Shown: positions 15,464 through 31,743, counted from the stretch's first letter. The stretch: DNA of 34,130 bases from Acidobacteriota bacterium (GCA_003224755.1 QHZR01000053.1:1-34130), one strand, 5' to 3'. Program-made: numbers and translations. Notes: generated by a model not told the origin, from the letters alone.

Positions 15464-15838
15464 ATGAAATACAGCACACATGGCCAGGAGTCACATCGCG
15501 CAATGGCATCGTTTCTTATTGCAGGCGTGCTGTCGATTGTCATGTGCGGATCCGTAAAGCCTCTTGCGTCGCAGACCCAGCCAAACGCGGTCGAGCGAAA
15601 AATCGTCACTCGCGTCGAAGCTGAATATCCCGAGACTCTGAAGCGGCTTTACATTGGTGGAGTGGTACGAGTGGAGGTCGTCGTCGGTCCCAACGGCACG
15701 GTTCAGACTACTGAGCTACTCGGAGGGAATCCGATCCTCGGCCAATCTGCCATGAAGGCGATCAAGCAGTGGAAATACGCGTCGGCTGCGGCTAAAGAGA
15801 AACTCGTTGTACAGCTGGAGTTCGACCCCCACAGGTAA
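15464..15838 (+). CDS. Exported TonB C-terminal-domain protein
   Basis: A 124-residue protein starting at the ATG at 15464, preceded by AGCAAGG eight bases upstream; an upstream in-frame ATG at 15374 lies inside the preceding gene and is unlikely. A hydrophobic segment (about 14-36, FLIAGVLSIVMCGSV) serves as signal or anchor; MCGS could be a lipobox-like cysteine but fits it poorly. Residues about 45-124 form a TonB_C domain: VEAEYPETLKRLYIGGVVRV, then VVGPNGTVQTTELLGGNPIL and AMKAIKQWKY. It lacks the proline-rich span of true TonB, so it is one of the short TonB-C proteins common in Acidobacteriota, whose role is unclear. Confidence 0.85.
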   Translation: MKYSTHGQESHRAMASFLIAGVLSIVMCGSVKPLASQTQPNAVERKIVTRVEAEYPETLKRLYIGGVVRVEVVVGPNGTVQTTELLGGNPILGQSAMKAIKQWKYASAAAKEKLVVQLEFDPHR

Positions 15839-15921
15839 CCAAGGTTGTGAACCTTCCCACGTTCAAGAGCTGTCTTTTCAAGGAAATAAACAACTCCCTA
15901 AAGAACGATCCAAGTGGTTTC

Positions 15922-15942
15922 GAATTGTTTACCTAACAATTC
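15922..15942. repeat. Hairpin overlapping the PIN-toxin stop codon
   Basis: GAATTGTT-TACCT-AACAATTC has perfect 8-bp arms in the convergent gap between the TonB-C gene and the toxin gene. No T tract follows on either strand, so a terminator role is only possible. Confidence 0.4.
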
Positions 15943-16399
15943 CGGAAAGAGTTCGGAAAAATTCGGCAGGTGTCGCGATGTGAAGAGATGCCCGTCGGGC
16001 GACTGCCCTCGTAAAGTGTTTTGTATTGTGGGTCAACAACCAGTCGGGTTTGCTGGCGATGGCAGAAAGAAGCACGGGAACATCTGCCTCGTGCCGAATA
16101 AGATGCCGGTTCGCTCGAACAAGGTCTTTGCTGGGATAGGGCACAACCTCAGGGTCAGTGAGCTTGATTAAGTGATGGTAATCCTGAATCAGTTGATCCG
16201 AGTCGGCTGACCGAAGGCCTTCGGCGTGAAGCAGGAGGTTCTCCTCGACTTCCTCTCTAACTACTTCGGCCAAGACCAGCTTGCATATTTTGGCAGCACA
16301 CAGCGACAGCGTTGCCTTATCAAGGCCCCGGTCGGAAACGATCCCTGCCATTAATACATTGGAGTCGAGAAACAGTCGGATTCTGCGTCGAGCACTCAC
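15929..16399 (-). CDS. PIN-domain toxin of an AbrB/PIN toxin-antitoxin pair
   Basis: A 156-residue PIN-domain protein. FLDSNVLMAG near the N-terminus holds the first catalytic Asp, EEVEENL the next acidic position, HEADVPVLLSAI the third, and WLLTHNTKHF the final conserved motif. PIN toxins are metal-dependent RNases. The start is GTG at 16399, overlapping the TGA of the upstream antitoxin gene (GTGA), the tight coupling expected in such pairs. Confidence 0.85.
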   Translation of the reverse strand: MSARRRIRLFLDSNVLMAGIVSDRGLDKATLSLCAAKICKLVLAEVVREEVEENLLLHAEGLRSADSDQLIQDYHHLIKLTDPEVVPYPSKDLVRANRHLIRHEADVPVLLSAIASKPDWLLTHNTKHFTRAVARRASLHIATPAEFFRTLSGIVR

Positions 16400-16732
16400 T
16401 TTTGGCGGTGAGTGCGGGTACGCCGGACGCCAGCCCTGGGTTTACCGTAATGCCGCGCATAGACGCGATTCCGTACTTCGTCGAGTGAAGCTAGCGCGTC
16501 CTTTGGCTTTAGACCAGCGTCGGTGAGCTCAGAGCTGATCCGCTTGCACAGTTGCTCAAATCGGTGTTGTTCCGGTAGAAGGATTAGGCCGTCGCCGAGT
16601 CGCAATACGGTAAAGGGAGCGCCCGCTCCTAACCCGAGCTCGCTGCGGAACTCTTTTGGAACAGTAAGCGGCCCCTTTTCGCCTATGCGGGTCGTCGCGA
16701 GAAATTCGAGAGCTGGGCTGTTATTGGGCCAT
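16396..16732 (-). CDS. AbrB/SpoVT-type antitoxin with an apparent frameshift at codon 4
   Basis: The frame ending at the TGA at 16396-16398 encodes a swapped-hairpin AbrB DNA-binding domain, with TTRIGEKGPLTVPKEFR followed by LGLGAGAPFTVLRLGDG, then a helical tail that would hold the PIN toxin. This frame has no ATG, GTG or TTG before the domain. An ATG at 16732-16730 reads ATG GCC CAA then TAA; removing one T gives MAQNSPALEFLATTRIGEKG, a natural N-terminus of about 111 residues. So the gene has either a real frameshift, a sequencing error or an unusual start. A TTG inside the domain would give a 69-residue product without most of the DNA-binding part. A 19-bp dyad covers the start. Confidence 0.7.
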
Positions 16733-16750
16733 GGTAGGAAAATCCTACCA
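16732..16750. promoter_or_regulatory. 19-bp perfect dyad, candidate autoregulatory operator of the toxin-antitoxin pair
   Basis: TGGTAGGA-AAA-TCCTACCA has 8-bp arms around three bases and touches the ATG of the antitoxin. AbrB-type antitoxins bind such palindromes at their own promoters. Binding is inferred. Confidence 0.65.
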
Positions 16751-16817
16751 CAGGTTATTGCTAATGCAACGCATCGGGTGTTCTAGGACTTGAGATGTAG
16801 GACTCGACACAGGCGAA

Positions 16818-17423
16818 TTACCAGAGCGGTTTGCCATCGTTAGAGACAGGCGAAGGAAGCAATGAACAGCCCGTCCTTAGATCGACTGCGAAGCGCATTT
16901 CGTCAAGACTCGTGGGATCGTATCCCACCCCTTCAATCCAGTCGCCGGCCAAGGTGAGAATTTTCAATTCATCCCAACAGACCCGCAGACTTCGCCATAC
17001 CAGACCATTCCGGCCGTATGCCGCCAGTCTCGTAAGGTCAGCGAAGACCAGAAGTTGGTGCTCTGAAACAGGCCGAACGTCACACCCAGGCATAATGGGG
17101 ATTTCCGCCCAGAGATCGGGCTGGTCCGGTTTCACAATATAGGCGCCCATTGAGACGATACACACACGATCGGGGTCAGGTGTGCTAAGGACGCGTGAGA
17201 TCGCTGGTGGCTCCGCGTAGCCGAAACCGAAAACGCCGACCCAGGATTTCCCACTCCTAGGGCGCACCTTCAGCCACAGGCCATCGTGCTCCGGCCGAGT
17301 CTTGGTAGCCCGTGTAAAATAAAACACAGGAACATCGAACCTTCCTCTTCCCGGCAGCTCCGGCAGTTCCTCGACTTCGTACGTACCAGGGAATGTTTCG
17401 TCAATCTGGATGGCGGGCTTCAC
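16818..17423 (-). CDS. Protein of unknown function overlapping the end of pyk
   Basis: A 201-residue frame with no recognised domain. The open frame extends further upstream inside pyk, but a GTG at 17423, preceded by GAGGAAGA, gives the likely start and overlaps the pyk stop by 23 bases, as in translationally coupled genes. The protein is rich in Trp, Pro and Gly and has no membrane segment or signal peptide. LVWRSLRVCWDELKILTLAG followed by DWIEGVGYDP, then MRFAVDLRTGCSLLP near the C-terminus, looks like a compact cytoplasmic beta-rich fold. It is near a toxin-antitoxin pair, and an immunity-type or orphan role is possible but unsupported. Confidence 0.65.
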   Translation of the reverse strand: MKPAIQIDETFPGTYEVEELPELPGRGRFDVPVFYFTRATKTRPEHDGLWLKVRPRSGKSWVGVFGFGYAEPPAISRVLSTPDPDRVCIVSMGAYIVKPDQPDLWAEIPIMPGCDVRPVSEHQLLVFADLTRLAAYGRNGLVWRSLRVCWDELKILTLAGDWIEGVGYDPTSLDEMRFAVDLRTGCSLLPSPVSNDGKPLW

Positions 17424-18897
17424 TCTTCCTCGCTTCCACCACATGCAGCCGCATGAAATTGGTTGAGCCGCTCGCCATTTGCGTTCCGGCAACCACTCCG
17501 AGCACGTCTCCCGCTTTCAGCCTCCCGGACCTCAGCAACTCCTGTTCGGCGGTGCCGAGCATTTCTTCCGCGCCCAAAACATGGTCACGACGCACCGGCT
17601 GCACTCCCCAGAGCAGATTCATGCGATTACATACAGCTGGAACATGGCTAAAGGCGAAAATCCGCGACTTAGGCCTGAACTTTGAAAGCGTACGGGCGGT
17701 GTTGCCAGTTTCTGTGAATACTGCAATTGCTGCCATGTCCAGGTCTTCTGCGGCATGCGCCACCGATTCGCAGATCGTCTCAGAGATGGAAAGGCCGCGA
17801 TGTTCACGGCGGCGGCGCGGCTGCATGAATTCGTCCATGTTGCTTTCCGCCTCGACTATGATTTTTGCCATCATGCAAACCGCCTCGCGGGGATAGCGCC
17901 CGCTGGCCGTCTCGGCAGAAAGCATCACTGCGTCGGTCCCATCGAAAACGGCGTTGGCCACGTCGCTGGCCTCGGCGCGTGTCGGCCGCGGATTCTCAAT
18001 CATGGACTCGAGCATCTGCGTCGCAATGATTACGGGCTTGCGCCACTCCGCTGCGCGCCGGATCACGTGCTTCTGAATGACCGGGACTTTCTCCGGCGGC
18101 ATCTCGACCCCGAGATCGCCGCGCGCGACCATCACTCCATCAGAGACTTCCAGAATCGCTTCCAACTCATCGAGGGCCTGCGGTTTTTCCAATTTGGCTA
18201 TCACCGGAACATGTTGCTTATACGCGGCGATTATTGCCTTGACCTCGCGGACATCGTTTGCCGAGCGCACAAACGACAGCGCCACCGCATCGACTCCGTG
18301 CTCCAAGCCAAATTCGAGGTCCTTGCGGTCTTTTTCCGTCAGCGCCGGAATCGAAAGCGCCGCTCCAGGCAGATTGATTCCCTGATTTTCAGCAAGCGTG
18401 CCGCCGTTAACAATCTGACATTCGATGTCTTCGCCGTGCACTGCCTTGACGCGCAGCTCAATGCGCCCATCCGAAAGCAGGACACGCGACCCGGGCCTGA
18501 CCTCCTGCGGAAGACTTTTGAACGTAGTTGAGATCAGATCAGCCGAGCCCTCGATCTCCCTAGTGGTAACTGTGACGATAGCACCGGCCTTGAGTATGAC
18601 TGGCTGATGGTCCCTCAGCGCTCCCGTGCGAATTTTTGGGCCTTGCAGGTCTTGCAGTATGCAAATCGTGCGGTCCTCTGCGGCGGCAACCTGGCGCAAA
18701 GTCTCAATGCGGCGGACGTGGTCTTGTGGCGATCCATGCGAAAAATTCAAACGCGCAACATCCATGCCAGCCTGCATGAGTTCGCGTAATGCCACTTCAC
18801 TGTTGCAGGAAGGCCCGATCGTGCAGATGATTTTGGCCCTACGGGCAGAGGCTTCGGGAGGACACAAGGATTGAGTTCGAGGCGAATTCTCGCTCAT
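17401..18897 (-). CDS. pyk: Pyruvate kinase
   Basis: A 498-residue pyruvate kinase, converting phosphoenolpyruvate and ADP to pyruvate and ATP in the last step of glycolysis. Motifs seen are KIICTIGPSC, MDVARLNFSHG, ILQDLQGPKIRTG, VIAKLEKPQALDELEAIL, the VMVARGDLGVEMP active-site segment, IIATQMLESMIENPRPTRAE and a complete C-terminal allosteric domain. The ATG at 18897 leaves an N-terminal extension of about 20 residues before the catalytic domain. The 3' end overlaps the following unknown gene. Upstream lies about 300 bp of degenerate hairpin repeats. Confidence 0.96.
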   Translation of the reverse strand: MSENSPRTQSLCPPEASARRAKIICTIGPSCNSEVALRELMQAGMDVARLNFSHGSPQDHVRRIETLRQVAAAEDRTICILQDLQGPKIRTGALRDHQPVILKAGAIVTVTTREIEGSADLISTTFKSLPQEVRPGSRVLLSDGRIELRVKAVHGEDIECQIVNGGTLAENQGINLPGAALSIPALTEKDRKDLEFGLEHGVDAVALSFVRSANDVREVKAIIAAYKQHVPVIAKLEKPQALDELEAILEVSDGVMVARGDLGVEMPPEKVPVIQKHVIRRAAEWRKPVIIATQMLESMIENPRPTRAEASDVANAVFDGTDAVMLSAETASGRYPREAVCMMAKIIVEAESNMDEFMQPRRRREHRGLSISETICESVAHAAEDLDMAAIAVFTETGNTARTLSKFRPKSRIFAFSHVPAVCNRMNLLWGVQPVRRDHVLGAEEMLGTAEQELLRSGRLKAGDVLGVVAGTQMASGSTNFMRLHVVEARKSEARHPD

Positions 18898-18965
18898 AGG
18901 ATGGGTGCGGATATTGTAAATGGAGCGTCGTCAGTCGTCGGCCGTAGCTTCTTGCGATTCTCGCA

Positions 18966-19170
18966 GCGTAAATGTCCCGGAGGGACACATGCCAATAGAC
19001 CGCCACTTCAGTGGCGGTTTGCCGTGCGCCGAATAGCAGTGACGGAGGCACGGCTGCGTTCAGCCGTCCCTTCGTCCATTCTGGGACTCATCGCATTACC
19101 TACCCACGACCTGGCGCTTGAAAGGCCGGGCTATTGGAATTTGTCCCTTCGGGGGCGAGGCGGGGCTTCC
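18966..19170. repeat. Cluster of hairpin repeats upstream of pyk
   Basis: The 304-bp gap 18898-19201 holds no gene. It contains several stem-loops in a row: GTCCC-GGA-GGGAC (18974-18986), ACCGCCAC-TTCA-GTGGCGGT (18999-19018) and ACGGCTG-CGTT-CAGCCGT (19050-19067), followed by degenerate similar sequence with the words AAAGGCCGGGCTATTGG and GTCCCTTCGGGGGC. This resembles the repeat clusters found near REP-associated transposases, though no transposase is present here. Confidence 0.6.
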
Positions 19171-19201
19171 AGGCGAACATGCATAACACCCGCGCGGGCT
19201 T

Positions 19202-20158
19202 CTAACGCGAATTCGCTGTGCCGATTCTCAACTCACTCCCCAGCAGCGATCTCGGAAACAATATCGCATTGAACTCCGCGCCGATCAGGATTACCAGAGA
19301 GATGAGATACATCCACACCAGCAGCGCAATTGCTACGCCCAGCGAACCGTAGATCACGCTGTAGTCGGCGTAATGCTGCAGGTAAAAGCCAAAAAGCATG
19401 GTCACGATGAACCACATTGCCGTAGCCAGAGTCGCTCCAGGAAGAACGCTGTGCCAGGGCTGCGTACGCGGGACTGCATTGTGGTAAACAAGCGCTATGA
19501 CCGCCACACTGGTCACCATTGCGATCAGCCAGCGGATCAGCATCCACATCAAGTACACATAAGGGCTGAATTCGTGCCCAATGTGAAACAGAATGCGGGT
19601 TTCAATCCGGTTTCCAAACGCGACAAGAATCGTGGCGCAGCTCAAAGGAATTCCTGCGAGCACTACCAGCGATAGCGCGACCAAACGTTCTTTGACCAGT
19701 CCCCACAGCTTGGGCAGTTCATAGCACCGCCTGAAACCTTCCATCCAGGAAATCATCACGCCGGAAGCAAGCCAAAGCGCCAGCAGAGATGTACTGAAGA
19801 GCAATCCCACCGAACGGCTGGTGCTACCCCTGAGATAAGCCTGAGCTGCAGAGGTGCCAGCGGGCATGATCTTGGCAAGAGCATCTGAGATTTCGCGCAG
19901 AAAAGGTTGCGTATTTCTGCGCGCGGCAAGTACGGAACCGAGGACCAGCAATGTGGGGAAAAAAGTAAGGATCGACGAGTAAGCAGACGCTTTGGCGATG
20001 GCAAAGGCGTCATGCTGAAAAGCTCGCCAGATTGACCTTCCCATCAATTTGAAGAAGCGCAGGATCAACGGAGTCAGAGTAGAGTCGCCCGGCGCTTCAA
20101 GCAAGAGGAGAGTGGGCCCAGGTTCTTCACTCGGCACTCGTTGTGGGTTGGCGTGCAT
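19202..20158 (-). CDS. YihY/UPF0761-family inner membrane protein
   Basis: A 318-residue polytopic protein of the YihY/BrkB family, once misnamed ribonuclease BN. About six transmembrane helices are visible: AYSSILTFFPTLLVLGSVL, SVGLLFSTSLLALWLASGVM, LVALSLVVLAGIPLSCATIL, WLIAMVTSVAVIALVYH, LATAMWFIVTMLFGFYL and VAIALLVWMYLISLVILIGA. The family signature YGSLGVAIALLVWMY followed by GAEFNAIL near the C-terminus is clear. The function is not settled; roles in envelope transport or integrity have been proposed. It lies downstream of the rpoC terminator on the same strand. Confidence 0.92.
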   Translation of the reverse strand: MHANPQRVPSEEPGPTLLLLEAPGDSTLTPLILRFFKLMGRSIWRAFQHDAFAIAKASAYSSILTFFPTLLVLGSVLAARRNTQPFLREISDALAKIMPAGTSAAQAYLRGSTSRSVGLLFSTSLLALWLASGVMISWMEGFRRCYELPKLWGLVKERLVALSLVVLAGIPLSCATILVAFGNRIETRILFHIGHEFSPYVYLMWMLIRWLIAMVTSVAVIALVYHNAVPRTQPWHSVLPGATLATAMWFIVTMLFGFYLQHYADYSVIYGSLGVAIALLVWMYLISLVILIGAEFNAILFPRSLLGSELRIGTANSR

Positions 20159-20205
20159 GGATTCGATGCGGAGGGCTTGGGCTGTTCTCTGCGAACTTTG
20201 CGACG

Positions 20206-20257
20206 TTCTTCGCGATCTTTGCGGTTAAAAGCTTGTAACCGCAAAGAACGCAAAGAA
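20206..20257. repeat. Word-type inverted repeat (CGCAAAGAA family)
   Basis: Arms 20206-20226 and 20237-20257 match at 19 of 21 positions when inverted, and both are made of TTCTTTGCG/CGCAAAGAA words. Further copies of the word run on to 20280, up to the terminator. Confidence 0.7.
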
Positions 20258-20278
20258 AACCCGCAAAGCGGCGCAAAG

Positions 20279-20308
20279 AAAAAGGGCAGCCCGTAAGCTG
20301 CCCTTTTT
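20279..20308 (-). terminator. Rho-independent terminator after rpoC
   Basis: On the minus strand AAAAAGGGCAGC, a 6-base loop and GCTGCCCTTTTT form a 12-bp stem with GC-rich core and a T tract, eight bases after the rpoC stop. Symmetric A and T tracts would allow termination from either side. It marks the end of the long rpl-rpo operon. Confidence 0.9.
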
Positions 20309-20316
20309 CGTTCCCA

Positions 20317-24504
<4,188 letters not shown>

Positions 24505-24621
24505 GGTTTCCTCCACTTCCCGCGGCAACTACGCTGCCGCCAGCGGCTCCGGATCACGACCATCCTTGGGTGCCCCGTCCAAGCTCTGCTTGGGCGGGAA
24601 TACTCAGTGGCCGGCAACTTG

Positions 24622-24652
24622 GCTGATAACGCGGGAGCTAATCGTTATCAGC
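24622..24652. repeat. Perfect inverted repeat in the rpoB-rpoC gap
   Basis: GCTGATAACG and CGTTATCAGC, 10-bp perfect arms around 11 bases, lie 18 bp after the rpoB stop. There is no T tract in the transcription direction, so an RNA-processing or stabilising hairpin is more likely than a terminator. Confidence 0.7.
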
Positions 24653-24670
24653 TTTTCTCTTCAAAACCTC

Positions 24671-29188
<4,518 letters not shown>

Positions 29189-29344
29189 TCGGAATGCTCC
29201 CAATCTTTTCTGCGCAGCTCGGAGGCTGCATCACAGCGGAAAACGCGGGCAGGAAAACGCAGTTAGTACTTGCCACTCAGCAGTTGGTCGTTCTGGCTAA
29301 TTGCCAAATGCCAATTGCAAAATGTAAATTTCGAGAGACACACT

Positions 29345-29385
29345 GATGCGCCTGCGGGGACAGCATGTCCCTCAGGCGCCGCATC
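29345..29385. repeat. Long hairpin in the rpoB leader
   Basis: GATGCGCCTG / CAGGCGCCGCATC with an inner stem GGGACA-GCA-TGTCCC forms a bulged hairpin of about 17 bp. It lies about 160 bases before the rpoB start. It may be a divergent member of the palindromic repeat family. Confidence 0.65.
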
Positions 29386-29538
29386 GCGCGCATGGCCAAT
29401 TGAATTGTGTCGTTTCCGCGCCAGTATGCCTGTTCCCGTCCCGCCGCCCGCAGGACAGTCTGCTAATCCGTTATGCGGTCCCTCTCCGCTTCCCTTGGTT
29501 CCTGATCCGTGAGGGCCGCTCACCTGAATGAAGTCGGA

Positions 29539-29571
29539 AGCGGTGTTGTTAGTGACTATAATAACACCGCT
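29539..29571. repeat. Inverted repeat around the rpoB promoter -10 region
   Basis: AGCGGTGTT and AACACCGCT, perfect 9-bp arms with a 15-base centre that contains most of the candidate -10 element. It could be an operator or a transcript-start hairpin. Confidence 0.65.
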
Positions 29572-29587
29572 GGTCCGGTTTCTTCAA
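29558..29587 (-). promoter_or_regulatory. Candidate promoter for rpoB
   Basis: On the minus strand TTGAAG (29587-29582), an 18-base spacer and TATTAT (29563-29558) resemble a sigma-70 promoter. It would start transcription near 29551, leaving a 5' leader of about 360 bases before rpoB. The rest of the 547-bp gap 29189-29735 holds a hairpin and no gene. Confidence 0.55.
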
Positions 29588-29735
29588 GCAGTGGTCTTAA
29601 AATTGCTTGCCGGATCGTCTGGGTGGTGAGATCCTCGCCCAATTCAACGCCCTTGGGACGTGGGGGTACCGCCCAGAGCTAAACCGCCCGAGAAAACGCA
29701 GGCGACCGGCACGCACTCCGTAATCCAAGAAACTG

Positions 29736-30122
29736 CTACTTCACTTCGACAGTCGCGCCCGCGTCGGCGAACTTCTTCTTGATGCTCTCTGCCTCGTCCT
29801 TGGAGACGCCTTCTTTCACGGTCTTCGGAGCGCCGTCCACCAGGTCCTTTGCTTCCTTCAAGCCCAGGCTGGTCACTTCGCGGACCGCTTTGATGACATT
29901 GATTTTGTTAGCGCCAACCGCGGTCAGCACGACGGCAAATTCCGTCTTTTCCTCAGCCGGAGCTGCCGCCGCACCGGCGCCGGCTCCGCCGCCGGCCATA
30001 ACGACCGGGGCCGCTGCCGCCGCCGAAACGCCAAGACGCTCTTCAAGTTTCTTTACAAGTTGCGCTGCGTCGAGCAGCGACAGCCCGACGATGGAATCTT
30101 CTAATTGCTGCAAGTCTGCCAT
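29736..30122 (-). CDS. rplL: 50S ribosomal protein L7/L12
   Basis: A 128-residue L7/L12 of the ribosomal stalk, which recruits translation factors. The N-terminal dimerisation domain ([20 protein letters not shown]), the Ala/Gly-rich hinge (about 34-62) and the C-terminal factor-binding domain ([37 protein letters not shown]) are all present. The ATG at 30122 is preceded by GGAGA. The frame is open for a further 66 codons upstream, but that part is word-repeat sequence, not protein. It follows rplJ after an unusually long gap of 285 bp. Confidence 0.97.
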   Translation of the reverse strand: MADLQQLEDSIVGLSLLDAAQLVKKLEERLGVSAAAAAPVVMAGGGAGAGAAAAPAEEKTEFAVVLTAVGANKINVIKAVREVTSLGLKEAKDLVDGAPKTVKEGVSKDEAESIKKKFADAGATVEVK

Positions 30123-30144
30123 TTCAATTCTCCAGTTATCAGAT

Positions 30145-30408
30145 GATTTTGGTGATTGGGTAATTTTGAAATTGGGTAATTTGAAAACCCGCATAGCGGA
30201 TTTCTGCCCAATATCTTCATCATCCAATTCAGGGCTTTCGCCCAATTGCGTTATCCGTGGGCAAGTTTCCAGTGCGCTTTCGCCGTACGTCACGCCAGAC
30301 AACGTGATTCTCCGACTCACGCAACCCTTGACACTGATAACTAAAAATCTTCACTCCGGGCAAATCGTATTCGGCAAGAAATCTTCAATTACCCAATTAC
30401 AAAATCGC
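30145..30408. repeat. Word-type repeat arms (GTAATTGGGTAATT family) in the rplJ-rplL gap
   Basis: At 30145-30190 the words GATTGGGTAATTTTG and AATTGGGTAATTTG are repeated, and at 30383-30408 an inverted copy (CTTCAATTACCCAATTAC...) runs up to the rplJ stop. The two arms enclose about 190 bp with no gene. The same words fill the rplK-rplA gap. Confidence 0.65.
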
Positions 30409-30959
30409 TATACTCCCGAGGGAGTCGCCTCTCCGCTGAATTTTTCTTTCTCCACACCCTGATTGATCACCACCGCCAGGTCTCGCCCGATAGCGTTCAT
30501 CACCGTGACCAGGCGTTGCGCCGGCGCGTTCATCAGGAACAGAAGCTTGGAATAAATCTCTTCCTTCGACGGCATGGTCGCGAGCGACTCGATCTCTTTG
30601 ATCGAGATCACGCGGCCTTCGACTACGCCAGCCTTGAAGGTAAACTCCGGATTATCTTTCGCGTACTTCGCAAGCGCTTTCGCCAGGGCCACCGGATCGC
30701 CTTCGGTGTAGGCAATCGACGTCACGCCAGAAAGATCCTTCAGCGCGTTTTCAATCTTGGTGCCCTTCGCCGCCCGCTCGGCGAGCGTGTTTTTCACGAC
30801 GGTATACTTCGCGCCAGAACTTCGCAGCACCTTACGCAACTCGTAATCCTGTGCAACCGTCAGCTTGCTATACGTGGTGACGATCACCGTGGACACGTTC
30901 TGCAGGTCTTTCCCCAACTTCTCAACCTGTTCAATCTTCTTTGCTCGAGTAACCGCCAT
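30408..30959 (-). CDS. rplJ: 50S ribosomal protein L10
   Basis: A 183-residue L10, the base of the L7/L12 stalk. TRAKKIEQVEKLGKDL at the N-terminus, the GAKYTVVKNTLAERA rRNA-binding segment and the C-terminal helix that binds L12 dimers are recognisable; the length is usual. The ATG at 30959 has AAAGGGA upstream. In many bacteria the L10-L12 complex represses its own leader. Here the leader between rplA and rplJ is only 76 bp and is taken up by two hairpins, one of them a palindromic repeat. Confidence 0.97.
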   Translation of the reverse strand: MAVTRAKKIEQVEKLGKDLQNVSTVIVTTYSKLTVAQDYELRKVLRSSGAKYTVVKNTLAERAAKGTKIENALKDLSGVTSIAYTEGDPVALAKALAKYAKDNPEFTFKAGVVEGRVISIKEIESLATMPSKEEIYSKLLFLMNAPAQRLVTVMNAIGRDLAVVINQGVEKEKFSGEATPSGV

Positions 30960-30980
30960 AATCTGTCCCTTTCAAAGTCT

Positions 30981-31009
30981 CACGTAGGGACAGCCGCCCT
31001 CGGCTGTCC
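30981..31009. repeat. Palindromic repeat (REP-like) in the rplJ leader
   Basis: CACGTAGG plus the stem GGACAGCC-GCCCTC-GGCTGTCC (30988-31009). 27 of 29 bases match the copy inside lipB at 11416-11444. A second hairpin CGGCCT-GAA-AGGCCG follows at 31012-31026. Confidence 0.8.
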
Positions 31010-31035
31010 TTCGGCCTGAAAGGCCGACTTTATGC

Positions 31036-31743
31036 TTATGCCTTCGCTGCTGTCTCGATCGCCGTCGTGTCCAGCGAAATCCCAGGCCCCATGCTAGAAC
31101 TCAAATAGCAGCCCTTGATGTACTTGCCTTTGGCCACCGAAGGTTTGGCCTTAATTACGCTCGTGATCAGCGTGGTCGCATTATCGATGAGTTTGTCCGG
31201 CGTAAAAGAAATCTTGCCCACGGGAACGTGAACCAGTGCAGTCTTATCGGTGCGGAATTCAACTTTGCCAGCCTTCACTTCCTGCACAGCGCGACCAACG
31301 TCGAATGTCACGGTCCCAGTCTTCGGATTCGGCATCAAGCCCTTGGGTCCGAGAACTTTTCCGAGCCGTCCGACAGATTTCATCATGTCAGGCGTAGCAA
31401 TCAGCGCGTCGAAATCGGTCCAGTTTTCTTTGGTGATTTTCTCGACCATGTCTTCGCCACCGATGAAATCCGCGCCGGCCTGTTGTGCTTCGCGCTGTTT
31501 CTCGCCGGATGCAATCACCAGTACTTTCTTCGACTTGCCGAGCCCATGCGGAAGCACCACAGTGCCGCGCACCATCTGATCAGCATGCTTGGGATCAACG
31601 CCGAGACGCATGGTGACTTCAACGGTCTCGTCGAATTTCGCGAATTTAACTTTTTGCAAGAGAGGCACAGCATCGGCCAGCACATAGGGACGCTGCTCGA
31701 CTCCCTTCCTCGCCTTCTCGATATTTTTTCCTGCTTTTTTCAT
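31036..31743 (-). CDS. rplA: 50S ribosomal protein L1
   Basis: A 235-residue L1 of normal length, binding 23S rRNA at the mobile L1 stalk where it helps release of deacylated t[23 protein letters not shown], the [17 protein letters not shown] segment and [16 protein letters not shown] are characteristic. The ATG at 31743 ([14 protein letters not shown]) is chosen over an upstream start at 31851, because GGAGA lies directly before it and the 36 extra codons are word-repeat sequence. Confidence 0.97.
   Translation of the reverse strand: MKKAGKNIEKARKGVEQRPYVLADAVPLLQKVKFAKFDETVEVTMRLGVDPKHADQMVRGTVVLPHGLGKSKKVLVIASGEKQREAQQAGADFIGGEDMVEKITKENWTDFDALIATPDMMKSVGRLGKVLGPKGLMPNPKTGTVTFDVGRAVQEVKAGKVEFRTDKTALVHVPVGKISFTPDKLIDNATTLITSVIKAKPSVAKGKYIKGCYLSSSMGPGISLDTTAIETAAKA

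Noticed and set aside
15840-15854. AAGGTT-GTG-AACCTT after the TonB-C gene as a terminator
   Set aside because: The stem is only 6 bp and is followed by CCC rather than T residues.
17755-18531. A 258-codon open frame antisense to pyk
   Set aside because: It mirrors the conserved pyruvate kinase coding frame, has no ribosome binding site and shows no recognisable protein motifs.
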